A stretch of 64,000 bases of DNA from Rhytidiadelphus loreus. Taxonomy: Eukaryota; Streptophyta; Bryopsida; Hypnales; Hylocomiaceae. The stretch is taken from assembly GCA_947034895.1 (NCBI GenBank), contig OX344762.1:47905087-47969086 (forward strand), given 5' to 3'. A program made the translations under genes and the position numbers. Of the stretch, positions 44,711-54,046 are shown piece after piece. The notes beneath the pieces are model-generated. The model saw nothing but the letters and a program-made list of their open reading frames with translations. It was not told the DNA's origin and ran no database searches. The number at the start of each line of letters is the position of its first letter. Position 1 is the stretch's first letter.

Positions 44711-47609
44711 TTAAATCTTTAAGAGGGAAAATTTTTTAAGGTCTCATGGTGGGCTTTACTCAAAGAGAAAGCACAAATCTTAAAAATTTTGTGTCAAAAT
44801 CATCGGATCTACACCATTGATTTTGGACACTATTCATGTGCCTATAAGAAGATGTTTTTCTTTAAGATTGTTCTCCTTATTAGTTTTCTTTTCCATGTGT
44901 CATTTACCATGTGTCAAAATAAGAAACTACTATAGAAAACAATGTTTCCAATAGATACAAACCCATGCTTTTGCTTGAATTTTACAAAGAAATAAGTTAG
45001 GTAACAATAAGAGAAGATGAGATGATAAGTTGCTTTTCAAACAATGGATTTAATGAATCATGTGCCCCAACCTTCAACAACAACAACTATTATCAACACA
45101 ATGTCAACTCAACGCAATTGTTTCTTGAATATTTGTTGGTATACAACAAACTCCTCCAATATTGCAATTTGGTCTTGAAGTCATATGATTAAAAATCCTC
45201 TATAGCAATTTGGTCTTGAAGTCACATGATTAAAAATCCTCTATAGTATATACAATACAAGACTTGTCATTGTGTTCGTTGTGTGTAATAACATGTGTTT
45301 TTGTTTGTCAAGTTTGAGATTCTTGTTCCAGTGATGGCCATTATGTGAGAAGTTAGCTAGTTTATGTAGTGGTGTATATAAGATCTTAGCTTATTATCAA
45401 TTTTTGAATGGTTATAGGATTCTTTTATTGGAGATGTTTATGACATTTTGAAAAGCAAGACAATTCCATCCAATGAATAATGAGACTACATCTATTTTGT
45501 CTCTCAATTATCCTTTCAAAATGCATGACTGTAAATGTTTTGAGTTTTGCATGCCCTTTTTCATAAGTTTTTTCATCAGTAATGTGCAAGGTTGCCAACC
45601 AACTTTTGTTTCCTCAAACCACTTCTTGAATTGTTTTTGAACATCCAAATATGTATAATAATATGTGGAGACTTCAACATCTCCAACTTCAAAAAACTTC
45701 AATCAATTGCCATTGGTTTTATAGAGAGAAACAAACTTCTATTTTTGAGTTTACACTTTTTAATTTGTACATGTATTAACAAAAAGAAATTATTTTTGTC
45801 TTTTTGAAAGGAAACAAATTTTTTTAAATCCAAAATAATAGAAAGATTTTAAATTATATTAATTATAAATTTGTGATAGCAATGTTAAAGCTTTGTAGTG
45901 TTTCGACAATTGCTTGTAATAATTAATATAATTATTAGTTTATTTTACTATTATCATAAAATCAAATAGATGGAGGTTTCATATTCTAGGTCTAAAGAAT
46001 AAAATTCCAATTTTTGCAAACGATTTTCTTTTTACTATGCATATCAACTTTAAAACATATGTCCAATGGACAAAATATATCACAATTCATTAAGGTTTTG
46101 TGGTTGAGTTCTATCATTTCTACTTCATGTTGTGATATCTTGACGTTTCTTATAATTATAGACATTTGATGAGATTTGACAGCTAAAAAAGGCCATTTTA
46201 AGCTTGTTTTTTGCCCTAGAAACCAATTAGAATATTTAAACATTAAAAAATTATTTTAAAAATTAAAAAATAATAAAAAATAATAATTAATTAATATTAT
46301 CTGACATAGCATGGGCATGGCCACGTTAGATTGTTGCTATGAAAGAGTTTTCAATGTTCCCTGTTGTTCGGGAACACTTAGGAACACATAGTCTTCTCTT
46401 GCCCTTAAATACTTGCTAAAAATTTAAAAAGTAAGAAGCATTTCTTAAAGTTGCAACTTATGGTTGTTGATGTTTTTTTGGAGTTTAATATAATTGTGTA
46501 AACATTCAATGTGCAAATATTACAAATATATTTATATAGACCCCACAATGCAACGTCAAAGCCCAAATATTCTTGCTATTCTCACACTTTTACATTAAGT
46601 CAAAAGCATTACATAAAAATTTGAATCCTAAACAAGGCCATTTAACTTTTCACCCCAAGTGCAAATACAGGGAAATTTTTTAAAAAAATCATATTTTTTT
46701 TATAAACTTTTTTCCAATTTTTTTCCAATTTAAAAAAAATTATATTTTTGAAAAAAAATTTGGTTGTAATTGCACCTATTGCATGTTGTCATGTGACCTT
46801 TTCCTAGGTTCAGATTTTTTGTAATGATAAATCAAGGGCATGCAATTAGAAACATAATTAAATAAAATATAAAATAATAATGATTTAAACTAGTATGCAA
46901 TACTAACTAACATGACAATTCGAAAATATTTTTCTTGGATATATAACCTCCAAATACTCCTTGGCTACATGATTCAATAAATAATGTTATATATTTAAAA
47001 AAGATATGAATATTTTTTTTTTTTTATAAATAATAATTATTTTTATATTTTAAAATCAAATATCTATAGAGTAATCCCTTAAATCCATCTTTAAATCATT
47101 TGTTATTTAATAACATATGAAAAATGTTATGTTACAAAACTTTGAGAATTATTTTCTAATACATGATTTAATAAAATTAAAGCTCTAGAAAATGTATAAT
47201 ATTATTTGTCTTTCCAAATGCAAAAGAAAATTCACTAAAAATTTGAAAATTGAATCATGTTTTTCCTAAGAGAGTAAAAAAGAAGTTGACATGTTTATCC
47301 TACAAGAAGAAGCATGTTCATAGATGCAAAATCTTATTTTATAATGACTTCACATGTTTATTAAAAAAAATTGGTGGTGATGTACTTTTTGATTTATTTT
47401 TGTGTTCTTTTCAACTTTAGAGCTAAAATATTAAAAAAAGACTTCTTAGAATTCAATTTTGATTTTGTAGATTACTTTTTGATTCATGTCATTGTGTATA
47501 TGATTTAGTAGATTATGATATTTTCAATTGATTATCTAAAGTAATAATATAAAATTTCAAGATGCCTCTTTAATATATTGAATCAAATTTATTTTTTACA
47601 GTCTTTGAG
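44711..47609. other. AT-rich intergenic DNA with one 41-bp tandem duplication
   Basis: No gene seen. At 45164-45204 and 45205-45245 a 41-bp unit (GCAATTTGGTCTTGAAGTCA...) is repeated head to tail with one difference. The remainder is low-complexity A/T sequence with homopolymer runs (46680-46760, 47010-47040). Confidence 0.5.
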
Positions 47610-48471
47610 TCTATCTACAAGTAGTTGCACATTGATAGCAATTTCATTCCAAATCACTCATTGTTGCCTTGGAATTGGCCTTGCAAATTTGACTTAGACA
47701 TGAACCTATTACATTTGACCATCAATGACGCTAGCATTTGAGCCTAGAAATACAAACCTACGAGCCTTGAGCCTAAGTGCTTTAGGTTGTTGTAGATACT
47801 TTACAACTATTGAAGGTGTCTATAACATACATACTTATAATATAAGTACCCTATTACTATAGAAGGTGCTCATAACATAAGTACCTATAACATAAACACC
47901 TATAATATAAGTATCCTATAACCATAGACGGTGTCTATAACATAGACACCTATAATATAATTAGGCACCTATAATATAAACACCCTATAGCCATAGAAGG
48001 TGCTTATAACATAAGTACCTACAACATAAACACCTATAATATAAATATCCTATAACCATAGAAGGTGCTTATAACATACGAGCTTAGGCTCCTAGGCTCA
48101 AGATTCTAGGCTCACATGCTAGCAACTGTCATTGGACCATTTGATATTTTATCAATGGACATTTTATTTTAAACTTACATGCATTTATGTTTTAAGACTT
48201 TATAGTGCAATAAAAATAAAAATTGAGGAAATTTATCTATAGTTCTTGATACAAATGGAAACTTCTTAGAAAACCACATTACTCATTTAAAATGAAGCTT
48301 TAGTTCATTTGCATCTTAAAAAAGAGATGTTTGCCAACTAATTTTTATATTTGCTCCACTTGCACTCGCTCATTGATTGTATTTCCAAACAAGCCTAAAA
48401 TTAGTGATTGTCCAAAAAGTCAATCCATTGAGCAGATGCCTAAAAATAAAAGTGATTGAGTGTTTGCTTAA
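47610..48471. repeat. dispersed duplicated block, second copy at 59060-59960
   Basis: It shares GCAATTTCATTCCA, TGTTGCCTTGGAATT, TTTTAAACTTACATGCATT, TTAGTTCATTTGCATC and TTTGCCAACTAATT in the same order with the 3' flank of the FAD monooxygenase gene (59060-59960). Here the block is interrupted by the element at 47729-48125 and, at its right edge, by the TTAA-type element at 48472. Neither insertion is present in the other copy, which therefore serves as an empty site. Confidence 0.7.
47729..48125. mobile_element. foldback element with internal CCTATAACATAAGTA tandem repeats
   Basis: The left end (GCTAGCATTTGAGCCTAGAA) and the reverse complement of the right end (GCTAGCATGTGAGCCTAGAA) agree at all but one position. 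Between about 47808 and 48078 imperfect units such as ACCTATAATATAAACACC and CCATAGAAGGTGC alternate. It is absent from the homologous block at 59.1 kb, which supports insertion. The element at 39008-39417 is a relative. Class not determined. Confidence 0.6.
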
Positions 48472-49393
48472 CCCCTAAAGTCCCATTGTCCCTTTGGGGG
48501 ACAATTTGGAATTCAGGCAAGTTCCTATGGGCTGAAATTTTATCCTGATTTTTTTAAACTTTTTTCAAAGATAGAAAATCTGATAAGCTTTGTGGAAAAA
48601 TAATTTTTATTTCAATCGGTGCCCAGAAGCAAAAGTTATACCACAAAAATCCTAGATTGAACTCGGCAGGCAATACAAAAAATATTGCAAAAACTCAAAA
48701 TAAATTTTTAAATTTTTCTTTTCTCAAAGATTATGTTTTTGTCTACATTTAAAGCTTTGATTCATTCCATTTTTATTAGTGATGTGAAAGTTATCAACAA
48801 TCTTATTTTTCAGGCAATCTAAGCATCTTTTTGAAAAAATAACTTATAAGATTCATTTCAGAATGCAATTTTAAAATTCCTTAAATTTTTTTTTTGAAAA
48901 GGTTAAGTTTGCTTGCTAGAACAATATCACTGTTGGGATTATTGTATTTCAATTCCATCTAAGAGCTATTAACAATTTAGTTTTTCTTTCATTCTTAGAC
49001 CTACTTCTACTTGACAATTTTTTGAAGTATGAAAATCAAGTTGTTATTTTTTGAATTTTTTTTCCTACACTCCGAACTCAATTCTTCAACACAATAAATT
49101 TTAAATTCAAATTTCATATTGCACATTTTTTCCACAAATAGCAATCAAGGTCATCTAAAATTGCAATCTAGTGTTCAAAAAAACTTGATTTTTTAACTTT
49201 GAATGTTCCTATCTCAAAATTTGTAGAGTCAAACTTCATGAAATTTTTACCACATAATCTCAAACAAATAAAGTTCAAGATCCTACGGTTCAATTCCAAA
49301 AAAAGTATTTTTTTTGTTTTTTTTGGACAAATGCAGTAGAAATGGTAGTTTAGAGTGATTTTTGACAGAAAAACAGCCTTGGGACTTTAGGGG
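48472..49393. mobile_element. TTAA-flanked non-autonomous element, copy 2
   Basis: TTAA-CCCCTAAAGTCCC at the left (TTAA 48468-48471) is mirrored by GGGACTTTAGGGG-TTAA at the right (TTAA 49394-49397). The terminal inverted repeat is at least 14 bp and exact. The 922-bp interior is non-coding; in reverse orientation it resembles 35138-35340. The homologous block at 59.9 kb appears to lack it. Confidence 0.7.
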
Positions 49394-49397
49394 TTAA

Positions 49398-49684
49398 AAG
49401 TAATACTATTGCCAAATTGTTCTCTAAAAATAAAAATAAAATATTTGAGTGTTTGCTTTGACGCCCTTCTATTGACATTTCATATTTGTTTTTGTTTTAC
49501 TTCTTTAGATTTGAAAGTAATTATTCTAAGTCAGCTCAATTTAATTTTGTAGAAAATTGAATTCATATAATCTAATATTGGCTATGAAAAGTCCCAAAGT
49601 TTTTATTTAAATAGATGTGATGAATGATGGAAAACTTCCCTCAAATTCTGTCACAAAATTAGGTCATCGTCTCCGAGCATCGAA
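49398..49684. other. short intergenic stretch before the snoRNA locus
   Basis: AT-rich, no gene. The snoRNA promoter begins near 49680. Confidence 0.4.
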
Positions 49685-49693
49685 TTAGGGTTT
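49685..49693. promoter_or_regulatory. telo-box (TTAGGGTTT / AAACCCTAA)
   Basis: The telo-box is enriched in plant promoters of ribosomal-protein and snoRNA genes. It sits 13 bases upstream of a TATA box and about 215 bases upstream of the first C/D snoRNA, as expected for an independently transcribed snoRNA cluster. Confidence 0.6.
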
Positions 49694-49705
49694 CCACGTT
49701 GCACG

Positions 49706-49713
49706 TATAAATG
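49706..49713 (+). promoter_or_regulatory. TATA box TATAAATG of the snoRNA transcript
   Basis: TATAAATG followed ~30 bases later by a pyrimidine-rich stretch (TTATTTCCTCGTTGCCTTGC, from 49739). That stretch resembles a 5'-TOP-like start. The transcript would run rightward into the snoRNAs. Start site inferred. Confidence 0.5.
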
Positions 49714-49899
49714 CGGCGGGTGCTTCCAACACGCTACTTATTTCCTCGTTGCCTTGCTTCTCCCTGTCTGCGATTGTTTCTGTGCTTTTCTTCAGTCCTT
49801 GCGCACCATGCTGTTCTTTGTTTAGGTTACCGCCCTTAGCCTTTTAGATTTGTGTCTAGGTTCCTTACAATGAATCGAGTGTGCTGTGCCATGTCTTCC

Positions 49900-49982
49900 T
49901 GAAGCCGGTGATGAAGATAATATCCGAAAACTTCTGATATCTGTGATGTCCAACTTATCACCATCTTTCGACTGAGGCTTCA
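49900..49982 (+). ncRNA. C/D box snoRNA, guide for 25S rRNA A-methylation (SNORD32/51, snR39/59-like target)
   Basis: A 7-bp terminal stem (TGAAGCC 49900-49906 with GGCTTCA 49976-49982) brackets the boxes: C GTGATGA (49908-49914), D' CTGA (49934-49937), C' TGTGATG (49942-49948) and D CTGA (49972-49975). The guide just upstream of D, TCACCATCTTTCG, is the complement of the conserved LSU rRNA sequence CGAAAGATGGTGA. The fifth paired position predicts 2'-O-methylation of an adenosine. To my knowledge this is the site called Am807 in yeast and Am1511 in human 28S. The D' guide target was not identified. Length (83 nt) is typical. Confidence 0.9.
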
Positions 49983-50018
49983 TGTCGTAATGTAGAATCT
50001 GATGTGGAAGTGTTGTGT

Positions 50019-50099
50019 GAGGCTGTATGAAGATAAAATAACATAGACCTGTTCTGAACTTACGTGTTGAACAAACATGCACTACCAACTGACAGCCTT
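50019..50099 (+). ncRNA. C/D box snoRNA, guide for 18S rRNA G-methylation (U25/snR56-like target)
   Basis: The stem GAGGCTG (50019-50025) pairs with CAGCCTT (50093-50099, one G-U). Boxes are C ATGAAGA (50027-50033, one change from consensus), D' CTGA (50054-50057), C' GTGTTGA (50064-50070, one change) and D CTGA (50089-50092). The guide before D' is CATAGACCTGTT. It pairs with the conserved 18S sequence AACAGGTCTGTG over 12 positions with one G-U. The fifth position is the G of AACAG, the site guided by U25 in human and snR56 in yeast. It lies 36 nt after the first snoRNA, same strand. Confidence 0.85.
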
Positions 50100-50253
50100 C
50101 GTCGACCGCTTATATTTTATATGTTTCCTTTTGTGTCTCATGACGGAGGTAGCATCCTTGGCGGGGTGCTGCCTCAACATTATGGAGCGATCATTCGCAT
50201 CCTTGTGATGCACTTGTGGTCGTAGAGTCCTCTGTGAACGTCAGAGAGAGACG

Positions 50254-50372
50254 GGTTCTCGAGTTGTTTCTTCGGTTCATTCGTGATTGGAAGAAAAATT
50301 CTCGAGGAGGCGAGGTTGCATATTCCATTGCCCTGGGAAGCAGCGTCGCTGCAATTACTCTTTGGGACAGAC
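50254..50372 (+). ncRNA. H/ACA-like hairpin pair, weak candidate
   Basis: The first hairpin has a lower stem CTCGAG/CTCGAG (50258-50263, 50301-50306) and an upper stem TTTCTTC/GAAGAAA (50267-50273, 50290-50296). Small internal loops of 3 and 4 bases separate them. A second hairpin (GCAGCGTCGCTGC) precedes GGGACAGAC with an ACA at 50367-50369. A consensus H box (ANANNA) was not found in the hinge, and the second lower stem is short, so this is only a candidate. Confidence 0.2.
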
Positions 50373-50430
50373 CATGCTACCTACATCTAGAGTTTCATTT
50401 AGTCTGAGGTAATTGGTTTTTTTTAGGGTT

Positions 50431-50514
50431 GCCAATGATTACATCCCATCAAAATACCATCTTTCGGATCGTAGTACACCTTCGGGTGGTGACGATTTTG
50501 TTGCGTATGATGGC
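50431..50514 (+). ncRNA. third C/D-like snoRNA candidate, repeats the 25S guide
   Basis: It is the same length as its neighbours (84 nt). The stem is GCCA (50431-50434) with TGGC (50511-50514). Boxes are C-like ATGATTA (50435-50441), C'-like GTGGTGA (50486-50492) and D-like ATGA (50507-50510), each one change from consensus. The guide ACCATCTTTCGG (50456-50467) is the exact complement of the same 25S site as the first snoRNA. The expected D' after it (ATCG) is poor. It is probably a diverged or decaying paralogue. Confidence 0.4.
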
Positions 50515-52421
50515 TGTCTTATTTCTATTAGTAGGTTCAAGACTTGTTCTGTTTTGGTTATGATATATTGTTTCCTGTACAAAAAGCAGAGGTTATTGAT
50601 ACGTCATGAGCTGATCTCTCGTCAGTTGCAGGTACACTAATGCATCATTTTTAGGTGGTGAGCCACTGTCTCGTGATGGCAGTAGGTTCAATCCATGGTG
50701 CAACATCCTATCAGTTTTTGACAGCTTGAATCGAAGATTATCAACCTTGTGTAGCGCGTTAATTTCCCATTAACTGTTGTATATTCAGGTAATTTTTTAA
50801 TGTTTCGAATGCGAAAACGGTACCTTGTCAGAAATAGTAGCCTCCGAGAATAATCACTGTGCAGGAATTCAACAGTCACAGATCCATTTTCCAAAACAGG
50901 TTCATTACTGTGATCGGCAGACTGTTCTTTCCGTGGAATTGAATTACGGTATGTGCAACGAGTTTTGAAAAGAAACCCTCAATTTTTATCTAATTCAGAC
51001 GGAGATTTCTCTCTGTTTCAAGTAAATTAAGCCATTGCAAACCTCAGCAGATGCCGGAGAAAATCTCCTTCACAGTTTCTCAGCTTCTTGAGGAGTTTTG
51101 GTAATTTGCTTGTGAAATGAGCTGCTCCTCCACAAGTCTGGAATTGTAAAGGCCAGAATAAAGGATTATTTTAGCCAGAAGCCAAGTATCTGTGTCTTCC
51201 AAATTTTTTTCCAGGAGCATTCTTGTTTTTTTATGCGCTGTGACTTTCTAGTGGAAAAGCAATTCCGCACCACGACGAACTTTGCAAGGTGTACGGGTGT
51301 TCAGCAATGAAGGCCATAACTGCATATTTCACACTACTGTTAAGACCTGTGAGCCACGTAACAGTTAACACTCCTGCTGGAAGTTCGTCTGCTCTTCAAA
51401 TGACTATTTAAGTCTATGTAACTCATCATTGACAGGATGCCAGTATTATTAGATATTTTGAGGAGGAGGATTGGTGTCCGATGCATGATATGGAATCCTT
51501 GTAGTAGGACACAAGTGCAATTAAGTTTATTCATCCTCAAAATTTTGTTGTGAAAAGGGGAGGTCTTCTACATTAGTTTGACTTCCAATGAGTACTTTTG
51601 TTGTTTCTAAAGCTCATGATTAACATGATAATGAAAATAGATGATTTTCAAGGTCACTCTTTTGTTCTTCAAGGGTTAAAGGTCAATTAATTTTGAATTT
51701 ATGTTTGGTGGAGAAACCAAAGCTAAACTAAAAGCTAAGATGCTCCTAAAATTCTTTCATGTTTAGAGGCCCAACTACTTCAAAATACTCATCCCCAAAG
51801 CAAGGTGAAAATCTTCATCAATATTATTATTTAACAAATCCGTTCTTTGGTTAACTTGTTCAAGTACATTGTCTTCAAATTTTAAAGTGAATATCCCCAC
51901 CAATTGCAACAAAATGTAGGCTTTTCTAACTTTTGCAATATTTATTGGAATGACATGAAATAGAGCTTTGTACATAGATTATGATGAGTAGCATCCATTC
52001 CAAATTATGAAGTCAATAGAGCTTGCATGAGTTCTTAGAAAGTCCAAAGTAGGCTCCTTGGTCTTTGGGGGGTTAATCCAACATGTAAAAAGGCACAACA
52101 ATTATTAGTTTTGCATAAGTCTCAAAATAGCAACAAGAAACTTGCCCCAATGCTAACAACCATGTTACCTTCTTGACATCTTGGCTCTCGCACGACAAGA
52201 ATTGGTCTTTTGTTGTGCCTTCTAAGCGCCTCAACACTCCTTGGTCTCATTGGTCAACAAGTGACGATGGAGTTTCAAAGGGTGTGGAAGGAAAAGAACT
52301 TTGCTAATGAAACCATGTGTTTCTTCTCCCACCACCAAATTGTTCCCAACTCATTTATGGTTTCGAGTACCGGTGTCGATTTGAGGTGTGTACAATGGGA
52401 TGTGAACACAAATGACATATA
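50515..52421. other. downstream of the snoRNA cluster, no gene seen
   Basis: About 50515-51300 stays less AT-rich than average and may be the rest of a long snoRNA precursor; no further complete C/D box set was found. At ~51500-51620 a dispersed repeat occurs (CAAAATTTTGTTGTGAAAAG, GGGGAGGTCTTCTACA), related to 53590-53830 and 62930-63060. The stretch around 51738-52075 ends CTTGGTCTTTGGGGGGTTAA, like the right end of the TTAA-type element at 37450. Confidence 0.45.
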
Positions 52422-52559
52422 AGGTATATGCACCTAAAAACAACACTCTCCTACTTGCACTCCCTATCTAGAGCTCTTCAAGATTTCAAGCTTGAAATCT
52501 TAGATAGCTATAGATAGGTGGCACAATTAAGAGAGTCTCATTTTTAGGTGCACATACCT
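52422..52559. mobile_element. mariner/Stowaway-like MITE, 138 bp, TA target
   Basis: The left end TA-AGGTATATGCACCTAAAA and right end TTTTAGGTGCACATACCT-TA are inverted repeats with one mismatch over the first 18 bases. TA flanks it on both sides (52420-52421, 52560-52561), the target preferred by Tc1/mariner elements. Interior non-coding, with a small centre hairpin (GATTTCAAGCTTGAAATC). Confidence 0.8.
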
Positions 52560-52561
52560 TA

Positions 52562-54046
52562 CCGTTGTAGTGCCTAGGTACTGGTGTAGCGTTGAGGATG
52601 CTCTAAAAGAAGAAGAAACGCAAATGCTGATCAGTGAGTGCCATACCTGCTCTCTATGATGAACCTCAATGACACTTTTGAAGCTTTTTTTCAGGTTGCA
52701 ATTTTACAGTGGCCAAGCTGGATGAGTTCTTGCAACTGCTGCTAACGGTATGATATGGAAATGGAAATGGAAATGGATCATCGTTGGAAAATGGGATGTT
52801 TGGTTGTTCTACAGTTCAACGCATGGATGTAAGAAATTTCGTTATGTAATGAACCACGGTTTAGTTGAAATCCAACCGCTGAAAGCTACGAACATTTGTG
52901 TCGGAAGACCGGAGAGTACATCAAGATCTTCAGGCTTCTTATATTGTTTCATTTACAAACAACGTTCCCACACAATTTTCTACATAGGTTTTGTTATTAT
53001 CCTCCACAAGTTTACATCGCAATCTTTCCACAGATCCACACAACACTCTATTCACAAATCCACACAGTAAATTAATTGCTCACAGTTGTGAATTAAACGG
53101 CAAGTTTCAGTTTTTCCTCCTCATATACTGACACGATATCAGGATTTCCAGAAAAAGCGAATTTTCTTCACTTCGCATGAACTGAAGCTGCATTGACTCC
53201 GTCTGCAAAAAGACTTTTTTTTTTTCTCTACCTCGAACAACTGTATTCTTTTCTGTCGACATACGAAAAAACAAAATTGAAGCGTTGACACCTTAGAAGG
53301 TTCAATAGCAAGAGACAAAAAAAAAAATAGTAGGTGAATGAGAGAGCCACACTTGAAAAGATATTAAAGGAAAAAAGATCATGTCTAAAATCATGCAAAT
53401 TACTCAAAATCTTGCCACATTGCCTGATTTTTCTGAAAACCAGGTTTCGCTTGAGGTTGGCTTCCCTCCACCTTCGTTTGCGTGTTGTCTACATCATCCC
53501 AGCAACCTACAGTACTGTACTTTCCATTCCCTTCAATTTTGTCAATGTTTTCAGTATCTTAATCCCTAGAAGGACACCGCGTGTCCTATAGATGACAGAG
53601 AAGGATGACAGAGAATCCTTCTATGTAGGACAGAATTGGAATTTTGTGTGAAAAGAGAAGGTCAGTGGTTTGACCTACAATGAGTGCCCTTGGATTTTAA
53701 CCCATAACCCATGCAGAGGACGTTTTTCAGTCGATGAATGACAAAGAATCTCTCCATGCAGGACAGAAATGCAACTATCCATCCTTCATGCAGACCAGAA
53801 ATGCAACTATCCATCCTTCAATCTGAGCTTTTGCATTATTTTAAGTCAATAATTCACACGGTTCCAAAACAGATGATTTCCACGGTGATGAACTCGTCTT
53901 TCAAGGATTAAGCAAATGATTCACACGGTACCTGTAGTTACTTGTAGATACATATGCAAGGAGAGCTGATTGACAAGAATCAGTGTTAATTTGCGACCCC
54001 AAGGTAGAGCTAGGCCTGATCTTGGTCGTAGGAACAATTTATAGAG
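52562..54046. other. 5' flank of the FAD monooxygenase gene, with a dispersed repeat
   Basis: No coding exon recognised. A GGAAAT microsatellite lies near 52757. At ~53590-53830 a dispersed repeat occurs: AATTTTGTGTGAAAAG(A)GAAGGTC and GACAGAAATGCAACTATCCA, the latter twice in tandem. It is related to 62930-63060. The promoter of the downstream gene is probably within the last few hundred bases. Confidence 0.45.

Noticed and set aside
47808..48078. Regularly spaced short repeats that might suggest a CRISPR array
   Set aside because: The units are imperfect, adjacent and A/T-simple, with no unique spacers, and lie inside a foldback element in plant nuclear DNA.
49561..49620. Possible extra C box (TGATGA near 49580)
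   Set aside because: No matching D box or terminal stem, and it lies upstream of the telo-box/TATA promoter.
50216..50407. 63-codon ORF in the snoRNA region
   Set aside because: No domain, and its sequence is better explained by structured non-coding RNA; no start context or homologous frame supports coding.
50680..50705. tRNA-like T-arm word (GGTTCAATCC)
   Set aside because: No acceptor stem, D-arm or anticodon arm can be folded around it.
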